From: Gnetum montanum
Taxonomy: Eukaryota > Streptophyta > Gnetopsida > Gnetales > Gnetaceae
Assembly: GCA_015680685.1 (NCBI GenBank)
Contig: MNCI01003413.1
Location: forward strand, 69,150 to 133,149
Direction: 5' to 3'
DNA length: 64,000 bases
A program made the position numbers and the translations under genes. The notes beneath the pieces are model-generated. The model made no database searches and was not told the origin of the DNA. It saw only the letters and a list, made by a program, of their open reading frames with translations. Below are positions 46,136 to 59,370 of this stretch, in pieces (positions within the stretch are counted from its first letter, which is position 1; each line of letters opens with the position of its first letter).

Positions 46136-47160
46136 TGTGTAGGATTCTAGTAGAGGACCTTGTCTCCTAGTTGAAACTTGACTTTTCTTATTTTGAGGTC
46201 ATGGCATTTCTTGTTCAATATCTTATGCATTTCATTGGATGATAGTGTCTTTAACTAATTTTCATTTAGCAAGTTGAGGTTCATTAATTATTCTTTCTAT
46301 GCTAGACTTAGACTTAGGTCAAGGCACAAGCTGTAGAGAGTGTGCAGAGCTTAGATTGGATGGGCAGTGTTGGTAGTTTTTTAGACATAAGCTCATAGGG
46401 AGAATAACCTATGAAAATCTTCCATTTGAAGTCATAGGCCCAAAGGGAATCATTTAATTTGGTGCTCCAATCCCTTCAGTATTTGATAATGGTGCATGTT
46501 AGCATTTTTGTAATCTCTCAATTAGTGATCTCAACTTGACCATTGGCTTGGGGGTGATATGGTGTTGTGAGTTTGTGCTCAACCCCTAAGCCCTGCATAA
46601 GTTTTTAGCAAGTGGCACCTATAAAATGAGTTCCATTATCATAAATTAACAAACAAAGCACACCAAACCTATTTATGGTATTTTGTTATACAAATCAAGT
46701 AGCAATAGTGGATGTACAATTGGTGACAGCTACTGCTTCTGCCGACTTAGTGCAATAGTCAACTATGAATATGATATATGCCTTTGCATTTGAAAAAGGT
46801 GTGATGGGATCCATAAACTTAATGCCCCAAATATCAAATGGCTCAAGAGGTTGAATCCATTACTATGACCCCTCCATTCAAGCTATCATTCCACCATCCC
46901 TCTAACAATGATTACATGTGCGGATGAATTGGTGTGCATCCCTGAAGATTGTTCACCAATAATATCTTGCCATGAGGATTTTTATGGTTGTGTGTCTCTT
47001 GCATAATGGCCCCCACAAGGGCCTTCATGAGCATCTTGGAGAATGCATAGTTGATCCATGTCAGGAACACACCAACATACCAGGCCGTCAAGATAGACTT
47101 TGTGAAGATTCTTGTTAATTTCCATGAAATGCTTGACCTAGTGAAAAAACTATTGTTTCT
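46136..47160 (-). pseudogene. Element C integrase
   Basis: Minus-strand integrase, damaged. Motifs: YDNGTHF with the second catalytic Asp kept, MQGLGVEHKLTTPYHPQANG, RDWSTKLNDSLWAY and IGYSPYELM. The N-terminal zinc-binding part is recognisable around 46920-47050. Its C-terminal tail lies at 37130-37371 on the other side of A. Stops are frequent. Confidence 0.75.
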
Positions 47161-47780
47161 TTTTGGTGTTCAATCCTTGCAGTAGTTCTTACTTGAGAAA
47201 ATAAGTAAGGATGATGTCATACCATTTTGGTTCATTAGGCTTTTTTGCATTAATAGCTCCTGCAAGGAGAGATTCATCAGGAAATTGATCAGATAAGGGG
47301 CTTCCTTTCTCCTTATCATCCCATTTGAGTCATGATAAGTAATCAGTGAACACATTTTTCACACCTTTTGGATCTACCATCATGAGATCAAACTCTTGCA
47401 AAATCACGAGTCACCATATGACACAAGGGTTCACCATTGGTTTATTCATCAAAAACTATATTGTGCTATGGTCTATGTGCACAAACACTTTATAGCCAAG
47501 CACATAATGCTTGAACTTCTATAATGCGAACACCACTACCATTAATTCCTTTTCTATGGTGGTGTAGTTTAACTATACACCTATAATACTTTGTCTTTTG
47601 TAGTGAATGTAATATGAAAATTTTTGATCATGCATCTGCATAAGCACTTTCCCCAAAGCATTATTTGATATATCAATCATCACATGAATTGGTCTGGACC
47701 AATCAGGTGCTTGTAGAACTGGGGTTTCAATAAGCTTCTACCTTAGCTCTTGAAATGTTGTTTCACATGTAGGGGTTTAG
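47161..47780 (-). pseudogene. Element C RNase H
   Basis: Minus strand: RPIHVMIDISNNALGKVL, LNYTTIEKELMVVVFAL, HYVLGYKVFVHIDHS, then the linker FLMNKPMVNPCVIW and NVFTDYLSWLKWDDKEKG. The three acidic positions (ID, E, DH) remain, unlike A. Stops remain between motifs. Confidence 0.75.
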
Positions 47781-48975
47781 ACAAATGATGCATCTTTCTT
47801 TGTTAATTTTACCAATGGCTTGGCAATTTTGCAAAAATTCTTGATGAAGCGTTGGTAGTAGCCCATATGACCAAGGAATGATTGCACTTCTTTAATTGTT
47901 TCTAGTTGATGAGTTATTCCTTGGATGGCCCTTATTTTTTTAGGATCCACCTCAATTTCTACTTTTGAAATATGGTGCCCAAAGACTATGCCTTATTGGA
48001 CCATAAGATGGCTATTTTGCCAATTAAGCTGGAGGTTTGTTTTGACACATCTCCTCAACAACTACTCAAGATGGTCTAGAGCTTACTCGAATGTAGCTCC
48101 GTAGGTAGAAAAGTCATCCATGAAAACTTCTACCCCACTATCAATTTTTTGTTAGAAAATGCTAAAGACTAATCATTGAAATGTGCTTGGGGCATTACAT
48201 AGACCAAATGGCATTTGACGGTAAGCAAACGTCCCCCAAGGACTTGTGAAATTCGTCTTTGCCTGGTCATTTGGTGCAATCTGGATTTGGTTATAGCCAC
48301 TATAACCATCCAGAAAGTTGTAATAGTTATGCCTAGAAATGGTTTCTAGCACTTGGTCAACAAAAGGCAATGAAAAATTATCTTTGAAAGTTGGCATATT
48401 GAGTAGCTTATAGTCAATGCACACCTACCATTTGCCTTCTTTCTTGGACACGATTATGAGTGGACTAATCCACTCACTATATATGATCAAGTAGATGAAT
48501 CCCACCTTGAGGAGTTGTTCAGTATCCTCGTTGATAATCTTCTTTAATTTGAGATTCAAACATCACTGTGGCTATCATTTTGGCTTAACGGTAAGGTCAA
48601 TGTATATTTGGTGCTGGCATATTCTTGGATCTATACTAGTGAGCTTAGAATATGACTAGGAAAAGGTTGCTAACCTTTTTCCACAACCTTCATCAACATT
48701 TTCTTTTGTTCTATAGTAGGCTTAGCATTAATAATAATCAACCTTTCATTTTTCAAGAACACATAATCCATTCCAACCAATAGTGTCTTCAATTCAAGGG
48801 GTTCATGTTTAAAATTGTCAGGAATCTCCAAATCTCCCCAATTGACATCATCATTTACTCCTTTAGAGACCTGGTGATGAACTTTCTCAAGTTCATTCAT
48901 ACTTGCAACATATTCATACATTAGACCCTTAGTAGGTTCCATGCACAATGTACTACTGCTAGAATCAGCTGTCAC
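47781..48975 (-). pseudogene. Element C reverse transcriptase
   Basis: Minus-strand reverse transcriptase. The open part 48173-48424 carries MCIDYKLLNMPTFKDNFSLP, FLDGYSGYNQIQIA and PWGTFAYRQMPFGLCNAPST. The catalytic FMDD lies around 48110-48125 (VEVFMDDFSTYGA). The upstream linker 48670-48975 is open, with MEPTKGLMYEYVASMNELE and NWGDLEIPDNFKHEPLELKT, a sequence shared with A and D and probably the protease-RT connector. Several stops break the fingers region. Confidence 0.8.
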
Positions 48976-49385
48976 CCATTAGGTGCCTTCTTGTTTTGTG
49001 GCTGTTGTGTATAGACATCTTTGGATTTTAGATTTTGATGCACAATGCTTACATGAAAAGATATATGTTTGCTTCACTAAACATAACTTCTACACAAAAT
49101 GGCACCCTGAATCGTTGTACGTAATACATGGAACCCTCTTCTTCTCGATCTTTCCAAATTCATTTTCTTTAGATATCTCTAAGGAAATATCTCTAATGCC
49201 CATTTTGGCATCAATAGTGCTTAACCATGCCCTTCCCATAATAATTGGGAAGTCCTACTTATAGTTCTCCACCTTTATTACTAGGAAATCAATGGGATCT
49301 AACCACCCACAAACAGTGGTTACGATGTCCTCTATTAGTCCTAATGGAATAATGATGGACTAGTTTGTTAGTTCCACTTGAATGT
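48976..49385 (-). pseudogene. Element C protease, cut by an assembly gap
   Basis: The C-terminal protease part on the minus strand: TTVCGWLDPIDFLVIKVENY, DFPIIMGRAWLSTIDAKMG and RDISLEISKENEFGKIEKK. The catalytic Asp region falls in the N gap, so its state is unknown. Confidence 0.7.
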
Positions 49386-49737
49386 NNNNNNNNNNNNNNN
49401 NNNNNNNNNNNNNNNNNNNNNNNNNNNNNNNNNNNNNNNNNNNNNNNNNNNNNNNNNNNNNNNNNNNNNNNNNNNNNNNNNNNNNNNNNNNNNNNNNNNN
49501 NNNNNNNNNNNNNNNNNNNNNNNNNNNNNNNNNNNNNNNNNNNNNNNNNNNNNNNNNNNNNNNNNNNNNNNNNNNNNNNNNNNNNNNNNNNNNNNNNNNN
49601 NNNNNNNNNNNNNNNNNNNNNNNNNNNNNNNNNNNNNNNNNNNNNNNNNNNNNNNNNNNNNNNNNNNNNNNNNNNNNNNNNNNNNNNNNNNNNNNNNNNN
49701 NNNNNNNNNNNNNNNNNNNNNNNNNNNNNNNNNNNNN
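49386..49737. other. Assembly gap, 352 N
   Basis: Unsequenced bases between protease and gag of element C. By comparison with A and D the gap should hold the start of the protease, but its true length is unknown. Confidence 0.95.
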
Positions 49738-51813
49738 GGTTGCTAAAAATAGTAACCATAGGGATCTAGCTACCAATAAGGGTACTGCTATCTTAGAGGT
49801 GCCAACTCCCATGATTATGGTTGCTACCACTACTAGTACAATTTGTAGGGTTGTGGTGAAGTTTCACTTGGATAGTACTATTGTGGTTGGTGGAATTGTC
49901 AAGTGTTTCCATGTGGATAAGGAAACTTTTTGGATGTTTTCTTTTGTGCAAGTTGTGAATGTAAGTCATACACCCTAGATTCCTACAAGTGTGACACAAT
50001 TGGATAACATCCCTTAGGATGTTCATACTAACATATGTCACATCTGCAACCATCTCTATCATAGTCATTTTACCCTTACCCTTAGATATGGATCATTTAG
50101 TTTCCTTATGTTTCCAACACTCACACTCACCACTTTGCTTCTTGGACTCTTCAGCAATTTTTAAGACACCCTAAAACTTGTTGTCCATAGAGTCCCATAA
50201 TTGATCAACCTTAGATGTGATTTTTGATTTCAATTTCTGGAGTGGCAAGGTTTTTTGGTTAACCACCTCATCTTTGGTTAACTCATCCTCACTGTCACAA
50301 AATTGAATCCACCTTTTGTAGATAGAAGGATCCTTCTTGTATTCCTTTGCACTTTCTCATTTTCTCAATTCTCCCTCCTCCTTGGCTACCTACTTAATTA
50401 AATTTTGAATCTGATGGGTGCTTAACTCTATCAATCTTTTTTGGGCATAGATCCCAAGGGGTTTCCTTATTTTAGACTACAACCTATCTATGATATGGTG
50501 AAGTTGATCAAGTTAAGAGTATCCATGGTTGGGACACCTATGCAATAGAGAGTATTATTGGGCAATAGTGACATCCAAGGGCTCATGGTTTCCTTTTTTC
50601 CACCCTTGGATTTGCTTCCTCAGATTGGACACTTGAGAGTACATTTGATATTTATCATTGAAAAATTCCAACAGTGTACTCCACTGCCTAATTGATTCTG
50701 GTTCCAAGGATTGATACCAATTTTCTACTTCCTTTATGAGTGTCCTTGGAAATCATTTCAACTTCTACCAATCATTCTCAATATTTTTCAAGGAACATGC
50801 ATCTTGGAAGGCCTAGAGATGATTTTGTAGATCAACATCATAGCCTCTCTCAAACCGAGGGATGTTGTTCATGTCCAACCTCTTTATTCTATTATCATTT
50901 ACATGCCTTGTTGGAATCCTCATGGCCTTTGCAATGTTTAACATGTTTTAAGTGGCAAGTAGAGGTTCATCAAGGCCGTGGTGATGGTGCCTACAATGTT
51001 CTCTACTAACCCTTCTTTCATGGCGATGGCACTCCCTAGATTACCCATGCCTCTGATCACAATTGTCCTGATTGTCCCTTCTATTGTTCTAGTCCTATCA
51101 ATCACCTCCATCATGGTTATGTCCTCTACAACCATGATCTAAGCTAGACAAAGAAGAAGAAGAAGACAATAAAGGGAAGAAGGAAGGAGAACTTGCTTTG
51201 CGTTGACATCTATGACCCTTCCTTTAATGATCACAACCAAGATTGTGATCATGACCTCCTTTTTCCCCCTTATCATGACTTGCCCCACTAGATCCATTTT
51301 TTCATTATATCCATTCTAACCAGAACTTGGATTATTAATTGTGGATTGTACATTCTAGTTGAGGGCCCCTTGAACAATTTCAAAAGGAGGAGAATCACCA
51401 AAGGAAAGGCCCCCAGAGAAGTGTTTACCTCTATCCAGTGGGCCAAGTAGAGGTGGAAAGGTGTTTAACCCCTTGCCCTTCACAAGTTTGTGTTGCTGCT
51501 CTAGTTGATGATCCCTTAGCCTTTGTGCTTTAGTGAGATGATACTTCCTTGAGTCAGGATCTTGCATCTCATACTCTCCATGAAGATGTTGAAGTTTGTG
51601 TCATGAGAGCATTAGTTAGAGCATCATTGGAATAGATCAATCAGGTGGCAACACAATGTTGCCTTTCAAGTTGCACCACTGTAGCATTTCATCTTGATGC
51701 AAGATGAAGGTGAAGTCTAGTACATACTCATTGGGATGAGCATATACCACCTAGTATTGCTAAGGCACCTGGTTTACTCTGGGTGGAGAAAGGCTCCTAT
51801 GAGAAGAAGGCAT
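49738..51813 (-). pseudogene. Element C gag, decayed
   Basis: Minus-strand gag from ATG at 51813 (MPSSHRSLSPPRVNQVP). An N-terminal part with AHPNEYVLDFTFILHQDEM, parallel to A, is followed by a spacer, a short Ser-rich/His-rich stretch, capsid remnants and the knuckle-like CDIC...YEHPKGCYP (about 50003-50040, one stop inside). A Gly/Thr-rich tail runs into the gap. A long charged insert (51355-51567: DSRKYHLTKAQRLRDHQLEQ) lies between the N-terminal part and the capsid. Stops and shifts throughout. Confidence 0.7.
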
Positions 51814-51963
51814 TTTATGTTAATGAATTTATATGTAGTATGTGGTTAAGATTCAATATAATTGTAATAATAATTTTTGTTTCTAGAATATTTGACTCTT
51901 AGTATTTGAATAACAAGGTTACTAATTTTCACTCGGTTTAGATAGCACACATAAAACTAAAGT

Positions 51964-51980
51964 CCTCGGTAACAGTGCCA
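51964..51980 (-). promoter_or_regulatory. Primer-binding site of element C
   Basis: Minus strand tggcactgttaccgagg directly inside the 5' LTR; it is the least decayed Athila-type primer site in the window. Confidence 0.8.
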
Positions 51981-51981
51981 A

Positions 51982-52836
51982 TGATGAGTAGCGAGGTATC
52001 CCTACATTCAACCATACAAATCCTAGGTATTCACGTGTGATCTGGTTGAATTCCATGGAATTTAATTATGAAGTACACTAGAGCTAAATAGAGAATGCAT
52101 TTTTTTCATTCATTGTCTTTCCAATCCCACTTGTGAAGTGCCATTTTATGGTTAAGTGTGATTGAGGCATAAGATTTTTATTATTTTTTGTGTTATTAAT
52201 TTGCTTGCCTAGACCAAGAATAAAAGTGAGAGTAATTAAGTGCTAAGTAGACTATGGTCTAATCTAGCCTAACATAAGTCTCCATTCCCACTTCTTAGAA
52301 ACATCTTGAACTTTGTGTAAACACTACAGGGTTGTCAAATGCTAACCGTTTCTAAGCTACCAAGTGTCACATATATGTTCAAAGGAATCATGCTTGTGTA
52401 TTTTAATGAGTTTCTCAACTAATCAAAATTAATTATTGCATGAATAACATTAATGTAAACTGCATGAAATCACAATATATAAATGATAAGAAATAAAGTC
52501 TCAAGTTCTGCAAGGATGAATCAAAGAGCTCATCTTTATTGCCAACACAATGATGTGTTCAAGTACATCAATGCTTGAATAAAGATCCAATTACACTTAG
52601 ACCTCCTACTGCGAGCACTTGGAAAATATTCTAACTCTCAAATGAACAAACTACAAGAGTTTTGCTACTTGACTGCCAAAAAAGTACTCTCATCCGTGTG
52701 CCTGGAGGCTATATTTATAGACTCGGGAATAACCTTGCGATATCGAATGCACGATGTTTCATCTTGGGCCATGATATCATGTACCCGATATAACAGCCAC
52801 TCTAATATTGAAGCATATGAAAAACACGATTCATCA
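51982..52836 (-). repeat. Element C 5' LTR
   Basis: An 855-bp partner of 34254-35105, tgatgagtagcgagg to cacgattcatca. It keeps the TATA region (ctatatttatagactcgg) near 52708-52725 and the aatatcg-type words. Confidence 0.85.
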
Positions 52837-53700
52837 TTGTTGAAAGTGTATGGAGCTTAGACTAAATAGGAAGAGTTAGCAATTTTTTGTACACCAGCTC
52901 ATAGGGAGAATAGCTGATAGGGAGTTTCTAGGTTGAGCGCTAGGCCCAAAGGGCATTGTTAAGTTTAGTGCTCTAGTCTCTACTATATTTGCTAACTATT
53001 CTTATTAAGATCTTAGTGATCTCCCTATTCGTAACTTCAGCTTGACCATTAGCTTGGAGGTGGTAGGATGTTGTTAATTTATGTCCTTTCACCAAGTGTT
53101 GCATGAGTTTCCAAAAGGTGGTGCTTGTAAAATGAGTACCATTCTAAAAAATTGGTGCACATAGAATTTTGAACTTATTTACAACATTTTGATTTACAAA
53201 CCATGTAGTTGTAAAAGATGTATAGTTAGTGATGGTTTCTAGTTCTACCCATTTTATACAATAGTCAGTAGCAACTATGATGTACGCCTTTCCATTTTAC
53301 ATGGGTGAGATGGGATCCATGAAGTCAATGTTCTAGATGTTGAAGGGTTCTAATGATTGAATCCACTAGTGATGTTCCTCCATATGAGTGATCATCCGAC
53401 CATCATGTTGGAAACATTCACAAGAGTAAACAAAGTGATGGATGTTCATCAAGAGTGTTGGCCAATAATATCCTACCATTAGGATCTTAATGGCCATGCA
53501 TCTCCCAGCATAGTGGCCTCCACAAGGGCCCTCATGTGCATCTTAGAAAATGTGTAGTTGATTAGCATCAGGAACACAAATGAACCAGGCCATCAATGCA
53601 CACATTGTAAAGGTCTCTATTAATCTCCATGAAAACTTTTACATGGTGAAGAAACTATTATTTCTTCCTACTATCTAGCTCTTGTGGCATCTCATAAGTG
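52837..53700 (-). pseudogene. Element D integrase, N-terminal and core part
   Basis: The other half of the integrase whose C-terminus lies at 33831-34253. The minus-strand motifs are eroded, but segments correspond to C 46340-47160 in order: agctcatagggagaatagc, aggcccaaagggcattg, cttgaccattagcttggagg, ctccacaagggccctcatg. Too decayed to judge the catalytic acids. Confidence 0.65.
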
Positions 53701-54290
53701 AGAAGGTAGGTGAGAATGCCATCATACTAATTAGGCTTATTGGGAATTTGTTTAGTTATAACACTAGCAAAGAGGAGTTCATTAGGAAATTGATCAGAAA
53801 GTGGACTCTCCTCCTCTTTATTGTCCCATCTTAACCTAGACAAGTGATTGGCGATCACATTCTTATTTTCGTTTTGATCTAGCATTATGAGATTGAACTC
53901 CTATAAGATCACTAGTCACTTTATGACACAAGGGCTTACCATTGATTTGTTCATAAGGAACTAGATTGCACTATGGTCCATGTGCATAAACACCTTGTAC
54001 CCAAGCACATAGTGCATGAATTTATACAAGGCATACACCACCATCATTAATTCTTTCTTTGTTTTTTTATAATTCAGTTGTGCACCTACAATGCTTCAGC
54101 TCACATAGTGGACATAGTAAGGATGATTCTATTCGTCCAACTATGTGAGCATGGCTCCAAAAACATCATTAGAAGCATCCATCATGATATGAAATGGTCT
54201 TAACTAATCATGTGCTTGTAGAATTAGAGTTTCTATAAGCTTTTTCTTGAGTTGCTAGAATGCATTATTGCATTCCTCACTCTAGATGAA
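53701..54290 (-). pseudogene. Element D RNase H
   Basis: Minus strand: RPFHIMMDASNDVFGAML, KELMMVVYALYKFMHYVL, GYKVFMHMDHS and the linker ANHLSRLRWDNKEEESP. The first and third acids are kept. The TEKE motif has become TKKE, so a Glu next to the catalytic one is altered. Confidence 0.7.
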
Positions 54291-55460
54291 TAGGGCATCC
54301 TTCTTTGTAAGCTCCACCAATGGTTTGAAAATCTTAGAGAAATTCTTTATGAAGTGCTAGTAGTAGCCAGTGTGACCAAGAAATAATTGAACATCCTTAA
54401 GAGTTTTTAATTGGTAGGTAATTCGTTGGATGACTCTTATTTTCTTAGGGTCCACCTCAATCCATGCTTGTGATATTTTGTGCCCCAAGACAATATCCTC
54501 CTAGACCATCAAATTGTACTTTGACCCAATTGAGCTAAAGGTTGGTCTCCAAACACCTTTTTAGCACTTGCTCAAGCTGGTCTAGGGCTTGCTCAAATGT
54601 AGCCCCATAGGTGAATAAGTCATCCATGAATACTTTTATCCCACTAGTAATTTTTTGTTGAAAGATGCTCAAGACAAGGTGTTTGAAGGTTACAAAGGCA
54701 TTGCATAGGACAAATGGCATTTTTCTATATGCAAAAGTCCCCCAAGGACTTATGAACATTGTTTTGGCCTAATCCTTGGGTGCTATCTAGATTTGGTTAT
54801 AACCACTATAATCATCCAAAAATCTATAATAGCAATGACCAAAGATGATATCCAACACCATATCCACAAATGGCAGTAAAAATGATCTTTGTATTTCACC
54901 ATGTTCAATAGCCTGAAGTCAATACAAGCCCTCCACTTATCACCTTTCTTTGGCACTATCATAGGTGGGCTAACCCACTTATTATCTACAATGGAATAGA
55001 TGAACCCCACCTTAAGGAGTTGTTTAATCTTCTCTTTGATAATCTACTTTAGTTTGGGATTCAATTGTTGCTGCGGTTGCCTCTTTCGCTTCATGAAGGG
55101 ATCTATATAGATGCAGTGCTAGCATATCCATGGATCAATTCTAGTTAGTTTATGATATAACCATGTAAAGGTTATTTCCCATTTACTAACCATATTCAAT
55201 AGCTTCTCTTTTTGTTTAGGAGAAATATTGGCATTGATTATAACCATCTTGCCATTTTTTAGAAAAGCATATTTCATTCTTCTCAATAGAGTTTTGAACT
55301 CTAGGGATTCATGTTTAAATCTCTTAGGGATTTCCAACTCTCCCCAATTGGTGTCATCAAGTTCATCATTGGAGAGTTTGCAATGAACTTGCTCAATTTC
55401 ATCCATGCCTTCAACATATGCACTTGTTAGGCTCCTAGTTGGTTCCATACATATTATTGA
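54291..55460 (-). pseudogene. Element D reverse transcriptase
   Basis: Minus-strand reverse transcriptase in pieces: connector 55119-55448 (MEPTRSLTSAYVEGMDEIEQ, NWGELEIPKRFKHESLEFKT), fingers 54783-55010 (NKWVSPPMIVPKKGDKWRAC, IDFRLLNM), and palm 54535-54759 (PWGTFAYRKMPF, catalytic KVFMDDLFTYGATFEQALDQ). YRKMPF replaces YRQMPF of C. A frameshift in the YSGYN region separates fingers from palm. Confidence 0.75.
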
Positions 55461-56700
55461 ACTACTTTTAGGATCAATTGTTAGCCACTGGGTAGCCTCC
55501 TACTTTACGGCTACTACATATGGGCACCTTTGAATTTCTATCACATTTGCACACTGTCTGCATGCTATAATAGATGTACTTTTCACATATCACAACTTAT
55601 GCACATAGTTTCCCCTTGTGTCACTATACACAATGCATGGAACTTACTTCTTCTCTATCATTCCAAAATCATTTTCTTTGGAAATTTCTAAGAAAATGGT
55701 CTTTGATGCCTACCTACACATCAACAGTGCTTAGCCAAGCCCTTCCCATGATGATTGGGAAGTTCCCCTTACAATTATCAACTCAAATCATCAAGAAATT
55801 GGTAGGATAAGACCACCCACAAACAATGGTCATAATGTCCTCTATCAACCCCAAAGGAATGGTGATGAATTGATCTACCAACTCAAGAAAAATGTTTCTC
55901 TTCTTGAGAGGAGGCATTTTTCAAGCTTTGTACATCTCATAAGTAATCAAATTCACACTAGAAATTGAGTCTAGAAGAGCCTTGCATATCTCATTCTTGA
56001 TGATTTGCAAATAGATTAAGGGACTCCTACGATCAATTCTTTTATTGGGAAGATGGTAATCGTTAATCCAATTAGAGACTGCATGGGTTAACATGATAGT
56101 GTGGATCTTTGGAGGCATTTAGTTTGAAGGGGACTTGAAAGATTACACAGAGGATGAGGGAGAAGCAGGGCTATCAACTGCATGTTTCTATAAGGGCTTT
56201 ATAGAACTATTGTTTTGGAAGAAGAATCTTTTTTAGGGTTTATTTTCTAAACCACTTGACTAAGAAGCTAGCTATAAGTTAACAACCTTGGTGGTATTAC
56301 ATTTTTGAAATTGAGCTAAAAGTTTTTCCTACATTGATGGAGTAGGTGGAAATTGAGTTGAGGGTGGAGGGACATGTGCAAAATTATGAAGAGGATAATG
56401 AGAAAATGGGGATTCCCCTCTTCGATATTAGGTTGTATAGTATTTATGACGGTAGTAGTGATGCTATAATGAAGTGTGAATGGAAGGACCACATGAAGAA
56501 ATGGGCTATTGAAGATAGTACCCATATGGATCAAGTTTCTAGTAAGGGTATTTTTGCATTAGTGGTGGCATCCCCCATGACTATGGAGGTTGTCATTAAT
56601 GGTACTAATCATAATGTTGTGGTGAAGCTCCACTTGGATAATAGGCTTATTTTTGGTGGAACTACCTAGGGTTTTCTTAAGGATAAGAGAACCTTCTAGG
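55461..56700 (-). pseudogene. Element D protease and gag tail
   Basis: Minus strand. The clean part 55921-56118 reads MPPKIHTIMLTHAVSNWIND, SPLIYLQIIKNEICKALLDS and ISSVNLITYEMYKA. The Gly of the D-x-G active site is Ile here. The protease C-terminal segment GNFPIIMGRAWLSTVDV lies about 55720-55780. The gag tail upstream (56120-56700) is Pro/His/Ser-rich and broken. Confidence 0.65.
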
Positions 56701-58485
56701 TGCTTACCTTCTTGCCAATATAGGATTTATACCATACACCCCAAACTCCTACAAGTATGACATAATGGGATAACATTTCTTAGGATGTCTATATTGGTAG
56801 ATGTCATAGCTACCATCATCATTTGATTCAGAGTCCACAACCTCCTCTACTGTAGCAACCTTTCCCTTCCCCTTTTGGTGGGCATGTATAGCTTCCTTCC
56901 TTCTCCTATGATCATGATTAATACTTTGCTTCTTGTATTCCTCTATTATTCTTAAATCAATTTGGAACTTCTTATCCAAGAAGTCCTACATTTTGTCTAT
57001 CTTAGCCAAAATTTTTAAAATAGACTTTTGAATTGGTAAGATCTTTCATTGCACTACTTCATCAAATAGTCCTCCTCCTCATTATTACAAAATTGGGCCT
57101 CCCTTTCACAAATGAAAGGATCTTGATTATATTCTTCTACACTTTTCATTTTCCTAACTCTCCTTCTTCTTTAGAAACCTACACTATCAACCTTTGGATC
57201 TGATGGACTCTAAGTTTTGAAAGTCTCCCTTTGGCATAGATCCTAAGATTTCTTGTTTCTATTTGGAGTCCATCTATGATATGACAAAGCTACTTCCTTT
57301 GGGAAGGACCATGGTTAGGACATCTATGCAAGAGAGAATAGTACTTGCCCATGGCTATGTCTAAGGGTTCATGTGTTCCTTATTTCCAACCTTAGATCTA
57401 CTTTCTTATATTAGATACTTAAGAGTATGTTTGATACTTATCGTTGAAGAGCTCAAGCATCATACTCCAATGTTTGATTGATTCTAGTTTTAAGGACCAA
57501 TACCATATTTTAGATTTTTTAATGAACTTACTTGGGAAAAAATTTAAACCATTCATTCTAGATATTTTGCAAGGCATAGGCATCATGAAAGACTTGAGGA
57601 TGATTCTAGGAACCTGAGTTGTAACCCCTTTCAAACTTGGAGATATTGTTTATATCCAGCCATTTAATTATGCTATCTTTCACATGCTTCATTAGGATTC
57701 TCATGGCCTCTACAATGTTCAACATGTTTCTTGTTACAAGCAAAGACTCATCATGGTCCAGGCCTTTGTGATAACCATGATGCCCATGATTCCCTCTACT
57801 ACCCCTCCTTTCATGGTGGTGGACCTCCTTTGATTGCTCATGCCCCTGGTCTCTACTAGTCTGGTAGGCCCTATGATCACCTCTATCCTACCAATCACCT
57901 CCATCATGGTCATGTACTCTACAACTTTTGGAGCTAGAGGAGGAAGAAGAATATGTTAAAGGTGAATAAGAGGGAGGAGAACCAACACTAGCATGGTTCC
58001 TACTGCACCATCTTCTCCACTCATGACCATGATCATCATGTTTATCCATGCTCTTGCCTTAATTCCCACCTTTGAAGCCTTCATGATCATGGAACCCATT
58101 CTTGCCCAAACTAGGATTAATTATAGTAGATTGTAAATTCTAGTTTAGGGCCCCCTCATCAAAGCCAAGGGGAGGAGATTTAGTGAATTGAGAAACCCCA
58201 GAAAAGGAATCCTCTTCTTATTTTTGGCTCACTAGGAATAACAAGTTATTAAACCATTTCTTGTTAGAGATTATATATTGTCTCTCTTGTTTCTAATCTA
58301 TATTGCATTATGCCTTAGGGGGATGATAGTCCTGATAGTTGTGGTCCTACCAAACATATTCAGCATTGAGCCCCTAGATGCCCAACCTCATAAGAGTTTG
58401 AAGTAGCATGGCAAGAATTGAATGATTAGGCAGCAACACGATGTTTCCCTCAATGTTCCTCCATTGTAGCTATTCATCCTAATGC
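56701..58485 (-). pseudogene. Element D gag, truncated by G
   Basis: Minus-strand gag remnant. 56749-56979 has MDKKFQIDLRIIEEYKKQSI, RRRKEAIHAHQKGKGKVATV and the degenerate knuckle YDIYQYRHPKKCYP (both Cys of the first pair lost). Capsid remnants and an Arg/Ser/His-rich part lie further right. The sequence stops at 58485, where G inserted; the D gag start and 5' LTR are not in the window. Confidence 0.65.
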
Positions 58486-58490
58486 ATGAT
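58486..58490. repeat. Probable left target-site duplication of element G (ATGAT)
   Basis: atgat precedes TGATGAGCAG of the G 3' LTR. The right copy lies outside the window, so this is a prediction. Confidence 0.45.
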
Positions 58491-59370
58491 TGATGAGCAG
58501 TGAGGTACCCCCTATGCCCAACCATATGAATCACAAGTGTTCATGCATGATCTAATCAAATTCCATGGATGGGACTAGTTGTGGCATCTAGATCATTATT
58601 CCTTAATCACAGTTTGTTTTCTTCCCACTTGGACTAGTTGTAGCTTTGTCACATATGATTTAGTCCAAAGTGATACATATGATTCTTGATGTTGTTGTGG
58701 CCTTATGCTACTCCTAATGGTAATAAAGTAATCAATTATTTAAACTAATTAACAATGGAAATTAAAGTCAAAACTAGCCTATGAGTGATGAGTTTCCATT
58801 CCCAACTTGTTGTACATGTCCTAAACCCATGCATCCACTACTGGGATTACCAAGTCCTATGCTACTGGGTGAACCAAGCAATAACACTGCTAGGATTACC
58901 AAGCAAATACGTATTTATGCTTAAAACTGGTCGCACTAATTCCATCAATTTATTAATATGCATGGAAACATAAACATTAACTAAGTACATGAAATGTAAA
59001 TTGCATGGAAAGTAAATTTAATCTAAGTCAAAGTGCTACAATGAATAAGAATCAATCTTAATCTTATTGGCATTCATAGAATATGTCTAGGTACATTTCC
59101 ACTTGAATAAGATGTTGTACAACTAACTTAGATCCACACTATGGGCACTCATAGACTATTCTCTAAGATTATGGAATAAAATTGCAAGAATTCAACTACT
59201 CTATTGACCAAAATATTGCATAAACATCGTTGTGAGCACGTATTTATAGAGAAAAATAGAAATTGCATTGATGGGGTTGTGTTGATGCAATCACCGCATC
59301 GGTACAATAGACTACATCGATGGGGCCTAGTTGATGAGGCCTAGTCGATGCAATAGACCGTATCTCATCA
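58491..59370 (-). repeat. Element G 3' LTR
   Basis: An 880-bp LTR, tgatgagcagtgagg to cgtatctcatca. Most of it matches the F LTR. The stretch near its inner end (59270-59360) is different: it repeats catcgatg/agttgatgaggcct words in place of the gatatc-type motifs of E and F. Confidence 0.8.

Larger units (their letters stand above)
34254..52836 (-). mobile_element. Element C: full-length Athila-like retrotransposon, interrupted by A
   Basis: Minus-strand element inserted into the integrase region of D. Parts: 3' LTR 34254-35105, polypurine tract, 3' noncoding region to 37129, integrase C-terminus 37131-37371, nested A (37377-46130), remainder of integrase, RNase H, reverse transcriptase and protease (46136-49385), N gap, gag (49738-51813), primer-binding site, 5' LTR 51982-52836. 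On both sides D sequence reads through: ggtcaagttcaaggtcat before, agcttagactaaatagg after. A clean target-site duplication is not evident. All coding parts carry stops. Confidence 0.8.

Noticed and set aside
49289-49978. Long frames made largely of X
   Set aside because: They are created by translating the N gap.
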